19,701 nucleotides of DNA. It comes from CALCMJ01 sp964475415. Its GTDB lineage: Bacteria > Bacteroidota > Bacteroidia > Chitinophagales > Saprospiraceae. The stretch's first letter is position 1; each line of letters opens with the position of its first letter. The position numbers and the translations under genes were made by a program. Positions 8,198 through 15,534 of the stretch are shown piece after piece. The stretch is from contig CAYYWZ010000074.1 of the NCBI GenBank assembly GCA_964475415.1, positions 1-19,701 on the forward strand. The letters run 5' to 3'. The notes below the pieces were generated by a model. It ran no database searches and was not told the DNA's origin. It saw only the letters and a program-made list of their open reading frames with translations.

Positions 8198-8701
8198 CTA
8201 TTCGCTTATGGATATAGATAAGATCTGATCACCTTTTTCAATCTTATTGACAACTTCCTGATCTGCATCTCCTTTTACTTTTCCAAATACAGTATGATTA
8301 CCATCTAACCAAGCTGTTTCTACATGTGTAATGAAGAACTGAGAACCGTTAGTTCCGGGTCCTGCGTTAGCCATAGACAAAATACCAGGGCTATCATGCT
8401 TACATTCAGGATGAAACTCATCTTCGAAGTTATACCCAGGACCACCGTTACCCATACCTAAAGGACAACCTCCCTGAATCATAAAATCAGGAATTACTCT
8501 ATGGAAAAACAATTGGTCATAATATCCTTTCTTAGCTAACCCAAGAAAGTTAGCAACTGTCTTAGGCGCTTTGGTAGCATAAAGGTCCAGATGGATATCC
8601 CCTTGCGTTGTCTTAATAGTTACTTCTACATCTTTGTCAAAACTCGCTCCCGCTATAAGATCGAGCATTTCTTGTTTAATTATTTTATCTACTGCTGACA
8701 T
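8198..8701 (-). CDS. Cyclophilin-type peptidyl-prolyl cis-trans isomerase
   Basis: 167-residue cytoplasmic cyclophilin that catalyses proline isomerisation during protein folding. Conserved active-site segments are FHRVIPDFMIQGG (66-78, with catalytic Arg68), NGSQFFIT (118-125) and WLDGNHTVFGKV (131-142). The bacterial-type loop GMGNGGPGYNFEDEF (82-96) is present. There is no signal peptide; the first 22 residues are a short helical extension before the beta-barrel core (VEVTIKTTQGDIHLDLY). The gene appears to be a single transcription unit: a TATATTTG box lies 18-25 bases upstream of the ATG and a strong hairpin terminator follows. The upstream moeB gene runs the same way 151 bases before it. 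Confidence 0.97.
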   Translation of the reverse strand: MSAVDKIIKQEMLDLIAGASFDKDVEVTIKTTQGDIHLDLYATKAPKTVANFLGLAKKGYYDQLFFHRVIPDFMIQGGCPLGMGNGGPGYNFEDEFHPECKHDSPGILSMANAGPGTNGSQFFITHVETAWLDGNHTVFGKVKGDADQEVVNKIEKGDQILSISISE

Positions 8702-8718
8702 GTTATATATTTTTGCTG

Positions 8719-8726
8719 CAAATATA
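8719..8726 (-). promoter_or_regulatory. -7 box TATATTTG ahead of the cyclophilin gene
   Basis: The minus strand reads TATATTTG at 8726-8719, matching TAnnTTTG, followed by GCAGC. Transcription would start about 10 bases before the ATG at 8701. No TTG at the ideal -33 spacing was found; the flanks are very AT-rich. Confidence 0.4.
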
Positions 8727-8851
8727 TTATATATTTTTTGTCTGGATATGAAATCTCAAAATAAGAGGTTACTTTAACTACTTTCTAAGTGCACAAATCT
8801 ATTTTACTAACAGAAAAAATGTAGGAATATTCATAGATAATGGAGACAGAA

Positions 8852-9973
8852 TCACAATGTTAACTTTTGAGATCTGATGGCATTCATTCCTCCGCGTAAG
8901 TTATATAAATTTTCAAAATTATGTTGCTGCAATAACTCTATGGCTTGAACACTTCTCTTTCCTGACTGACAGAGAAGAATTGTCGGCCCCTGAGGGTTTA
9001 TTTCTGATAAACGAGTAACAATTTCTGATAAGGGAATATTTATTGCTTTAACATGATCCCTTATAAACTCATCCTCTTCTCTCACATCTATCAGTTGACA
9101 GGTCTGCTCTTTTACAAAATCCATAAGATACATAGGATCTATATGCACAAGATCATCTCCTAAGTTAGTTCCACAATACAATTCGTAGTCTAACAGTCTC
9201 GTGATACTAGATTGCTCACCACTTATAGGATTCTGAGGGATGGGCTTAATATTCAACTTTGTGAATGAAGTAGCCATAGCGTCATAGATAAGTAACTTAC
9301 CAGATAAGCAAGGTTTCTGGAGTAATACTTTTATAGCCTCTACTGCCTGTAAGGAACCAATAATTCCTGGCAAGACACCTAACACGCCACCCTCAGCACA
9401 ATTCGGAATCTGGTCGGGAGCTGGCGGCTGCGGAAAAAGATCTCTGTAATTAGGTCCCATATTTCCATTCTCATCGATCAAATTAAAAACACTAACCTGA
9501 CCTTCCCACTGATGTATCGCTCCATAGATCAACGGCTTTTTCTGAAAATAACTAACATCATTTAATAAGTACCGAGTAGGAAAATTATCTGAGCCATCGA
9601 TAACAATATCATATTCAGATACTAGTAGTTCAGCATTTCTGCTTTTTATAGCCATCGGATAAGCTATAATTTCAATGTCTGGATTAAGCAATTCTAGATT
9701 ATGCTTGGCAGCTTCTGCTTTGTTTAGTCCTATCTGATTTTCTGTGAAATGAATTTGTCTATGTAAATTACTAAGCTCCACAGTATCAAAATCTACTATG
9801 CCTATCTTCCCTACCCCAGCACCAACTAGATAGGATAACACTGGACCTCCTAAACCACCAGCTCCTACAACTAACACCTTGGATTCCTTAAGCAGAAGCT
9901 GACCCTCTTTTCCAAAATCGGGCAAAATAGTTTGGCGACTGTATCTGAGCTTTTCTTTTTCTGAGAACTTCAC
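8852..9973 (-). CDS. moeB: MoeB-type molybdopterin-synthase adenylyltransferase with C-terminal rhodanese domain
   Basis: 373-residue E1-like enzyme that adenylates the C-terminal glycine of MoaD; the rhodanese domain could supply the sulfur. The ThiF/MoeB domain (1-245) shows the ATP loop GAGGLGG (37-43), NLHRQ (69-73), DGSDNFPTRY (126-135) and Cys192 in NCAEGGVLG. The rhodanese domain (about 288-368) has LIDVREEDEF and active-site loop LCQSGKRS with Cys335. The two CxxC zinc pairs of E. coli MoeB are absent (NYRD replaces the first), as in other MoeZ/MoeBR-type fusions. Start is GTG at 9973: an in-frame TAA directly upstream excludes a longer form. It is divergent from the mocA-moaC-mobA operon across a 62-base gap, supporting a Moco role over thiamine synthesis, though shared use with ThiS or tRNA thiolation is possible. 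Confidence 0.88.
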   Translation of the reverse strand: MKFSEKEKLRYSRQTILPDFGKEGQLLLKESKVLVVGAGGLGGPVLSYLVGAGVGKIGIVDFDTVELSNLHRQIHFTENQIGLNKAEAAKHNLELLNPDIEIIAYPMAIKSRNAELLVSEYDIVIDGSDNFPTRYLLNDVSYFQKKPLIYGAIHQWEGQVSVFNLIDENGNMGPNYRDLFPQPPAPDQIPNCAEGGVLGVLPGIIGSLQAVEAIKVLLQKPCLSGKLLIYDAMATSFTKLNIKPIPQNPISGEQSSITRLLDYELYCGTNLGDDLVHIDPMYLMDFVKEQTCQLIDVREEDEFIRDHVKAINIPLSEIVTRLSEINPQGPTILLCQSGKRSVQAIELLQQHNFENLYNLRGGMNAIRSQKLTL

Positions 9974-9983
9974 TTATATTATA

Positions 9984-9999
9984 GTTACATTTGTAACTC
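9984..9999. promoter_or_regulatory. Inverted repeat AGTTAC-N4-GTAACT between moeB and mocA
   Basis: 16-bp perfect palindrome (6-bp arms, spacer ATTT) in the middle of the 62-base divergent intergenic region. The plus-strand -7 box of the mocA operon (TACATTTG, 9986-9993) lies inside it, so a bound protein would block that promoter. Candidate operator shared by both Moco transcription units; regulator unknown. Confidence 0.45.
9986..9993 (+). promoter_or_regulatory. -7 box TACATTTG of the mocA-moaC-mobA operon
   Basis: TACATTTG matches TAnnTTTG exactly, 42 bases before the mocA-like ATG. No TTG at the usual -33 distance; that area is inside the start of moeB. Overlaps the palindrome at 9984-9999. 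Confidence 0.45.
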
Positions 10000-10035
10000 A
10001 ATATAAGTATTACTACGCACAAGCTGTAATTCAGA

Positions 10036-10614
10036 ATGTCAAAAGCAATTATAATCATATCAGCAGGTTCTTCTTCTAGACTGGGTCGCCCTAAACAACT
10101 CGTGAACTACAAGGGAAATAAGCTTATTAATCATATCCTAAAAGAATGTCTTGCTAGTAAGCTCGGAGATGTCTATCTTCTATTGGGTGCTAATAAGGAT
10201 ATCATAGAGACGCAACTATCTCCTGGCGATTATCAGCTTTTACATAATCCTGACTGGAAAAAAGGTATGGGGAATAGTATCTCTAAAGCAGTAAGAGAAA
10301 TTAGTGAATCGAATAGATATGAAGGTATTTATATCGTATTATCAGATCAGATTTTTCTAGATCATCATTTACTAAAAACTATAGATAAGAAGCGTGAGGA
10401 AAATCCTGATCATATAGTAATATCTCAGTACACAGAAGGAAAAGGTCCACCGTCCTATTTTCCTCAGCAATATTTTAGTGAGTTATGTGATCTTGATGGT
10501 GATGATGGAGCTAAAAAAGTAGTTCGCTCACATTCTGACAAAATTATTTATGTTAATTTCGAAAAAGGAAATATAGATATAGATACTCCTGAAGATTTGA
10601 AACATTTACACTAA
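10036..10614 (+). CDS. MocA-like molybdenum cofactor nucleotidyltransferase
   Basis: 192-residue GT-A fold nucleotidyltransferase of the MocA/MobA group, expected to transfer CMP from CTP to molybdopterin and make the cytosine-dinucleotide cofactor of xanthine dehydrogenase-type enzymes. Motifs: nucleotide-binding loop SAGSSSRLGRPKQL (9-22), NPDWKKGMGNSI (71-82) typical of MocA, LSDQ (102-105) where MocA usually has a CDQP-like metal motif, GPPSYFP (137-143), GDDGAK (155-160) and DIDTPED (181-187). Length matches MocA. It opens the operon, 13 bases ahead of moaC, and no Shine-Dalgarno is visible. CTP versus GTP preference is inferred from the overall motif pattern and from the presence of a separate MobA-type enzyme two genes downstream. 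The known alternative is a generic sugar or cofactor nucleotidyltransferase. Confidence 0.85.
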   Translation: MSKAIIIISAGSSSRLGRPKQLVNYKGNKLINHILKECLASKLGDVYLLLGANKDIIETQLSPGDYQLLHNPDWKKGMGNSISKAVREISESNRYEGIYIVLSDQIFLDHHLLKTIDKKREENPDHIVISQYTEGKGPPSYFPQQYFSELCDLDGDDGAKKVVRSHSDKIIYVNFEKGNIDIDTPEDLKHLH

Positions 10615-10627
10615 AACTTAATCTATC

Positions 10628-11107
10628 ATGAAAAAAAACTTTTCTCACTTATCCGAAACAGGTGATCCTACAATGGTAGATGTCGGCGAAAAAAAAATCA
10701 CCAGAAGAGAGGCTGTAGCAAGATCCATTCTGGTTATGGATGCGGAGATCATAGATAGATTAGAGAACGATGAGATACACACTAAGAAAGGACCTGTATT
10801 CCAGACTGCTATTCTTGCGGGTATTATGGCAACAAAACGGACGAGTGAGCTGATTCCACTTTGCCATCCTATACCTTTAGACAAAAGCGCGATCAATATT
10901 CATATCAACGAGGACAAAGAAATTATTATCGACTGCACTTGTATCATACATTCTAAGACAGGCGTCGAGATGGAAGCGCTGACAGGAGCAAGTGTAGCTG
11001 CACTAACTATCTATGATATGTGCAAGGGATTTTCTCATAATATCCTGATCAAGGAAACTAAATTAATGAAAAAAACTGGAGGTAAAAATGACTACGAAAG
11101 AGCATAA
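10628..11107 (+). CDS. moaC: Cyclic pyranopterin monophosphate synthase MoaC
   Basis: 159-residue MoaC, which converts 3',8-cyclo-7,8-dihydro-GTP, the MoaA product, into cyclic pyranopterin monophosphate (cPMP). The family signature is nearly complete: MVDVGEK (16-22), the active-site block KRTSELIPLCHP (70-81, Lys70), KTGVEMEALTG (110-120), TIYDMCK (127-133, Asp130 and Lys133) and the C-terminal KTGGK (149-153). Length is normal. It lies between the mocA-like gene and the MobA fusion, and its last 20 bases overlap the MobA gene. The codons for KTGGK contain GGAGGT, which serves as the ribosome binding site of the next gene. MoaA, its partner enzyme, is about 7.5 kb away on the opposite strand. 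Confidence 0.97.
   Translation: MKKNFSHLSETGDPTMVDVGEKKITRREAVARSILVMDAEIIDRLENDEIHTKKGPVFQTAILAGIMATKRTSELIPLCHPIPLDKSAINIHINEDKEIIIDCTCIIHSKTGVEMEALTGASVAALTIYDMCKGFSHNILIKETKLMKKTGGKNDYERA
11078..11083 (+). promoter_or_regulatory. Shine-Dalgarno GGAGGT for the MobA fusion, inside moaC
   Basis: GGAGGT encodes the Gly-Gly of MoaC's KTGGK motif and lies 4 bases before the ATG at 11088. Unusual here because most starts in the window lack a Shine-Dalgarno. It supports 11088 as the true start and implies translational coupling. Confidence 0.7.
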
Positions 11108-12221
11108 GAAGCATACAAAATTAACACGACCTGATGGCGGAAAATATCATAGATTAGAATGGTCTTTTATAGGAGCTCCTTGTGACAGAATAAAAGAAGT
11201 AGTAACCGAGATCAATAAACAAATCGGGAATCGATACAAGATCGCCTATATGGATGATGATCATAATGTAGACGACACGCTACCCTTAGATTTTCATGAA
11301 GCATATCAATACAGAATAAGTCATTACAACTATGCCTTCAAGTCAGAAGATCCTAGCTCAAGATTCAAATCCTTGTTCCAAAATTGTGACGGTGTTTTCT
11401 TAAACGGAAATCATTATACCGCACAGAGACAAGTTGTAATTATCAATCAGAAGAAAAAAGAATCCCTATCCAAAAAACTAGATCGGCTGACGAATGTAGC
11501 TATGATCCTATATGATGTAGATGAGTCTGCACTATATGATTTTCTGAAAACGGACACGCTAGACTTAACAGATGTTCCTGCTTTCCCGGTCGGTGACCTT
11601 TCAGCTATAGGCGATCATTTTAAAAATACGATTAGAGAAAATATCGCTCCACTACATGGGCTATTCTTTGCAGGCGGAGAAAGCAGACGAATGGGTCAGG
11701 ACAAGGTGATGATGCAATATCATGGGACAGACCAATTGACATATTCCAAAAAACTCATGGCACAGTATTGTGAAGATGTACATCTAAGTGTTACGGATAA
11801 AAACAAATTTCCAGATGAGGATAATTTACTAGTAGATAAATTCGTAGGTCTCGGACCTTTCGGTGCACTATTGACAGCATTCCAAAACGACCCTAATAAA
11901 GCTTATCTCAGTTTACCCTGCGATACACCTCTAATAGATGAAAAAATATTAGAGCAACTTATTGCAAATAGAAACCCTTCCAAATTAGCTACATGTTTTC
12001 ATAATCCAGAAACAGGTTTTCCAGAACCGCTAATTACAATCTGGGAACCTAGGGCTTATCCTAAATTACTGCAATACCTATCTCAAGGTTATTCTTGTCC
12101 CCGAAAGGTTCTCATCAATTCTGAAATAGAAGAATTACAATTAGATGATCCTAGAAAAATTATGAATATCAATACGCCTGAAGAAGAACAAACGGTCAGA
12201 AAAATTTTAAAAGAATCATAG
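11088..12221 (+). CDS. mobA: MobA-type molybdopterin guanylyltransferase with degenerate MobB-like N-terminal domain
   Basis: 377-residue two-domain protein. The C-terminal part (about 188-377) is a MobA-like transferase that adds GMP from GTP to molybdopterin: FFAGGESRRMGQDK (193-206), VGLGPFGALLTA (253-264), LPCDTPLID (276-284), PEPLITIWEP (312-321) and NINTPEE (360-366). The N-terminal ~150 residues look like a MobB P-loop domain that has lost its P-loop: FIGAPCDRIKEVV (28-39) occupies the GxxxxGKT position, KIAYMDDDHN (51-60) the strand that follows, and CDGVFLNGNHY (100-110) the usual VLVEGF segment. GTP binding by this domain is therefore unlikely, and it may act in docking. The gene overlaps moaC by 20 bases and ends the operon. 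The MobA assignment is firm; the MobB relation is inferred by eye. Confidence 0.87.
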   Translation: MTTKEHKKHTKLTRPDGGKYHRLEWSFIGAPCDRIKEVVTEINKQIGNRYKIAYMDDDHNVDDTLPLDFHEAYQYRISHYNYAFKSEDPSSRFKSLFQNCDGVFLNGNHYTAQRQVVIINQKKKESLSKKLDRLTNVAMILYDVDESALYDFLKTDTLDLTDVPAFPVGDLSAIGDHFKNTIRENIAPLHGLFFAGGESRRMGQDKVMMQYHGTDQLTYSKKLMAQYCEDVHLSVTDKNKFPDEDNLLVDKFVGLGPFGALLTAFQNDPNKAYLSLPCDTPLIDEKILEQLIANRNPSKLATCFHNPETGFPEPLITIWEPRAYPKLLQYLSQGYSCPRKVLINSEIEELQLDDPRKIMNINTPEEEQTVRKILKES

Positions 12222-12305
12222 GTCGTCTTCTAAGTACTAACTATTCTAAATCATTTTTCAATAAATACTTTCTGCAAAAGATCAGATCAAATCTTCTTTT
12301 GTTTA

Positions 12306-12313
12306 TATCTTTG
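12306..12313 (+). promoter_or_regulatory. -7 box TATCTTTG ahead of the large secreted protein gene
   Basis: TATCTTTG fits TAnnTTTG and lies 19 bases before the ATG at 12333, giving a leader of roughly 13 bases. No TTG at the ideal -33 distance. Suggests the gene is transcribed separately from the Moco operon that ends 111 bases upstream. Confidence 0.45.
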
Positions 12314-12332
12314 GTACACAAACTTTTACATT

Positions 12333-15300
12333 ATGAAGTATGCATTTTTATTACTTTCTATAATCACTAGTTTCTCTCTTAGTAGCCAGTGTAATTACCT
12401 AGCTTATGATGGTTTTAATTATGATTCAGGATTGACTATGGATGGTAGGTCAGGAGGCACAGGATGGGGGCTTCCATGGGGAGTACAGAATGCAGATATG
12501 ACAATTCCTGGATATAATACAATAGCAAATTCCCTTAGCTATAACAATCTACAGGTACAAGGTAATGCCGGTACTGGAGGGAATAGTTTTCTTACTATGG
12601 GCAGAAGATTAAACACTTCTGATGATGGACCTTTTGCTAACTATATCACCACAGGAAGCGACGCGATAGGTACAGCTTCTGGAGATACATTATGGTCTAG
12701 TTATGTAGTCAGTAAAGATCAGGACAATGATCAGCAAATGTTTGTAAGCTTACATAATGACAATACGGGATGGTGTCATGACTGCGCATTCCAAAGGATT
12801 GCCGTAGGGTATTTTGGATCAAATTCTAATAGTGGCGGAGAAAGATATTGGTCATTGTTACTGAACTATACCTATCATCTGAGTCCTGTAGAAGTGGTTA
12901 TCGACGAAGGGGCATTACTGGTGGTAAGAACTATATTTACCGCAGGAAATACAGAGGTAGATCTATTTGTTAATCCTATTACGCTAGGTAATGATGGTAT
13001 TCCTGCTCCTAGCATTAGTGCATCCACTGGAGCTGGAAATCATATTAGAAGTTTGGCTACTTACCTGGGTAATTCACCCGCAAATGCCCGAGTGGACGAA
13101 ATAAGAATGGGTACGAGCTATGCATGTGTTACACCAGATAGTGATGTAATGATTAATTTACCTCCTACAGCTGCTATAAGTATGACGCCGAGTACAGGTA
13201 TGTCTCCCTTGTCAGTTACCTTAGATGGTAGTAATTCTACTGATCCCGAAAGTCAAGCATTGAGTTATTTATGGGATTTTGGAGATGGAAGTCCTTCATC
13301 AGATTTAGCAAATCCTCCAGCTCACCTATATGATGAATTAGGACAGATCACAGTTTCTTTGACTGTGACTGATGATCTAGGCCAAGAACATACAAGCTAT
13401 GAAGTACTTACTTTATTAGATCCCCAAGGTAATTTCCCATGTCAATCTACAGTTACATGTATACAAATGGCTTCTTGTAATGCTGATGATGGAATCTTAA
13501 GAGTTAATAGTGAAGATAATTTTTTTACACTTAGAAATACTTTAGGTGAGATTATTACGCCTACGAACGCAAATGAATTTCATGGATTGGCAGCAGAAAA
13601 CTATTCTCTTACAATATCAGGAAATAATAGTACTTGTATGGACTCCTTTGACTTACAAATAAGAACAGATAGTACAAGTTGTGTAGGATGGGAGCCTTCA
13701 GATTGTGCTATGGATATAGGCACTAATATAACTGGTCTAGCTGATTGGAGTGTAGAGCGTCCTTTCAGAAACCTAATGAAGAATATTCGTCCAGATATAA
13801 TAACATATTCCGATAACTGCGGCTGTTGGGATGCAGAGGTTACAGAAGAAATGTCTTTTGATGAGTCTGGTTATCCTAGTTATTTACCACAAACTACATC
13901 CATAGGTCAGACAAAAGTAAGATATGTACTCTCTTCTGAAGGAGGGAATCTTAGATCTGACAGTACCTATGTTTTGATCTATGATGGATTAGGAACTTTC
14001 AATATCCAAGGAATTACTATAGAAAACAATCAGCCTAATAGATTAGAATTTATAGCTGGACCTGGTAACATAATAATAAATTTAGAGCAGTCTACCGATG
14101 GCGATCACCTCAGAAATTTTAGATTATTGACACTTGCAGATGAATTTGCAGATCTTAATAGTGAGCCGTTTTACCAAAGTTTTATCGATAAGGTTTCACC
14201 CTTCAAACTTTTGAGATTTATGGATTGGGGATCTACTAATAATAGTCCACTATCAGAATGGTCAGAAAGATCTACTCCAAATTATTTTACTTATGGAACT
14301 GGTGCCGGTGTTCCTTATGAAATGATGGCTCAACTAGCTAATCAGCTGGAACAAGATTTATGGATCTGCGTGCCACATCAGGCTAATAATGATTTTATTT
14401 TACAGATGGCAACTTTGTTTAAAGATAATCTAGATGAAGACAGAACGATCTATCTAGAATATTCTAATGAGGTATGGAACTGGATATTCGAACAAGCACA
14501 TTACAATAATGAAAATAAGCCTTCTAATCTCTCTTATGGAAGGGCTATGGCTATGAAGGCAAAAAATGTATTCGATATCTGGCATGATGTATTCGATGGA
14601 GAAGAGTGCCGAGTCAAAAGAGTACTTGGGTTACAAGCAGGATTTAATTCTCTTAATGAAGAAATATTATCTCAGCTTCCATCAGATGCATGGGATTATG
14701 GATCTCCTACTCATTATTTTGGACTGGACCATAGTGATCAGGGTAATCCAGTACTTACAGCTGCAAGTTCCTATCAAGATATTATGCTTAATGCAAGTAA
14801 CGACTTTGCAGCCTTTAGCCAGGATGTAAAACAAGACTATAGGAACGTGCAAGTGTATGGCAAAGAGGTTATAACTTATGAGGGAGGGCAACATTTTGTG
14901 GGGAATGTTTTTGGTATTCCTTATCCGTATCAGGAGGCTATGTGGGAGGCACAGAACAGTGACGAAATGTACGAAATGTATAATGCAGTACATGATAGCA
15001 TACGTATGTGGGGTTGTAAATTAGCAGCAAATTTCAGCCTATCCTCCGTACAAGAAAGTGTCTATGGATCCTGGGGTGTCTTACCCGACATAGATGTCTT
15101 ACCACCTTACTCAGAAACTGCAAAGAAATACCAAGCACTAATCGATAATATACCATATGGTAATTGCACAAGTATTCTTTCTTGGGATGGCAACTATAGT
15201 ATAAACTGGAGTAATCCTTGTAACTGGGATCAGAATCGAATACCTAATGCAAGTGATAACGTACTAATTCCATCAGGTACATATTATTCTCCTAGCGTAG

Positions 15301-15386
15301 ATATGAATGGAGAAGCAAAATCTGTCGAAGTAGCTTTAGGAGCTATATTAACAGTCCTTAATGGCTGGAACTTAAGTATACATTAA
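12333..15386 (+). CDS. Large secreted multidomain protein with PKD domain and putative clan GH-A-like hydrolase barrel
   Basis: 1017 residues, exported by an N-terminal signal peptide (MKYAFLLLSIITSFSLSSQ). Order of domains, by eye: a LamG/concanavalin-like sandwich opening with LAYDGFNYDSG (about 20-268); a PKD domain (278-362) with SYLWDFGDGS (311-320) and ITVSLTVTDD; a small Cys-containing SprB-like segment (370-450); a beta region (460-600); a barrel-like region (600-940); and a terminal segment with NWSNPCNWDQNRIPNASDNVLIPSG (positions 958-982). In the barrel region, LLRFMDWGSTNNSP, YLEYSNEVWNW and EVITYEGGQHF look like barrel strands of a glycoside hydrolase; Glu713 after Asn712 and Glu850 are candidate acid/base and nucleophile. 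No T9SS sorting domain is visible. It is likely a polysaccharide-active enzyme of unassigned family, not functionally tied to the Moco genes around it. Confidence 0.85.
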   Translation: MKYAFLLLSIITSFSLSSQCNYLAYDGFNYDSGLTMDGRSGGTGWGLPWGVQNADMTIPGYNTIANSLSYNNLQVQGNAGTGGNSFLTMGRRLNTSDDGPFANYITTGSDAIGTASGDTLWSSYVVSKDQDNDQQMFVSLHNDNTGWCHDCAFQRIAVGYFGSNSNSGGERYWSLLLNYTYHLSPVEVVIDEGALLVVRTIFTAGNTEVDLFVNPITLGNDGIPAPSISASTGAGNHIRSLATYLGNSPANARVDEIRMGTSYACVTPDSDVMINLPPTAAISMTPSTGMSPLSVTLDGSNSTDPESQALSYLWDFGDGSPSSDLANPPAHLYDELGQITVSLTVTDDLGQEHTSYEVLTLLDPQGNFPCQSTVTCIQMASCNADDGILRVNSEDNFFTLRNTLGEIITPTNANEFHGLAAENYSLTISGNNSTCMDSFDLQIRTDSTSCVGWEPSDCAMDIGTNITGLADWSVERPFRNLMKNIRPDIITYSDNCGCWDAEVTEEMSFDESGYPSYLPQTTSIGQTKVRYVLSSEGGNLRSDSTYVLIYDGLGTFNIQGITIENNQPNRLEFIAGPGNIIINLEQSTDGDHLRNFRLLTLADEFADLNSEPFYQSFIDKVSPFKLLRFMDWGSTNNSPLSEWSERSTPNYFTYGTGAGVPYEMMAQLANQLEQDLWICVPHQANNDFILQMATLFKDNLDEDRTIYLEYSNEVWNWIFEQAHYNNENKPSNLSYGRAMAMKAKNVFDIWHDVFDGEECRVKRVLGLQAGFNSLNEEILSQLPSDAWDYGSPTHYFGLDHSDQGNPVLTAASSYQDIMLNASNDFAAFSQDVKQDYRNVQVYGKEVITYEGGQHFVGNVFGIPYPYQEAMWEAQNSDEMYEMYNAVHDSIRMWGCKLAANFSLSSVQESVYGSWGVLPDIDVLPPYSETAKKYQALIDNIPYGNCTSILSWDGNYSINWSNPCNWDQNRIPNASDNVLIPSGTYYSPSVDMNGEAKSVEVALGAILTVLNGWNLSIH

Positions 15387-15445
15387 ATGATATAACTTAA
15401 GGCCCAACTAGGCAGAGCAATATAGCATTAATCTAGAACTAAATA

Positions 15446-15465
15446 CTTTGGGGTTTAATCCAAAG
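15446..15465. terminator. Possible weak hairpin between convergent genes
   Basis: CTTTGG (15446-15451) pairs with CCAAAG (15460-15465) around an 8-base loop, in the 148-base gap between the convergent secreted-protein and RNA helicase genes. Six pairs and no clear T-run, so weak. Confidence 0.25.
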
Positions 15466-15534
15466 CAATATGTATCTCTTAGAACTTAGATAAAGCGTAT
15501 GTAAAAGTAAATTCGAAGTTAAGCTTTAAAATTT

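Noticed and set aside
9381..9460. Loss of zinc cysteines in MoeB as a defect
   Set aside because: The same NYRD-containing segment occurs in other MoeZ/MoeB-rhodanese proteins, so it is a family variant, not damage.
8852..9973. Thiamine ThiF assignment for the E1-like/rhodanese protein
   Set aside because: No thiamine genes in the window, whereas moaC and mobA lie directly across the divergent promoter; MoeB is the better call.
14682..14993. 103-codon minus-strand open frame
   Set aside because: Antisense to the large secreted protein, which has continuous domain similarity there.
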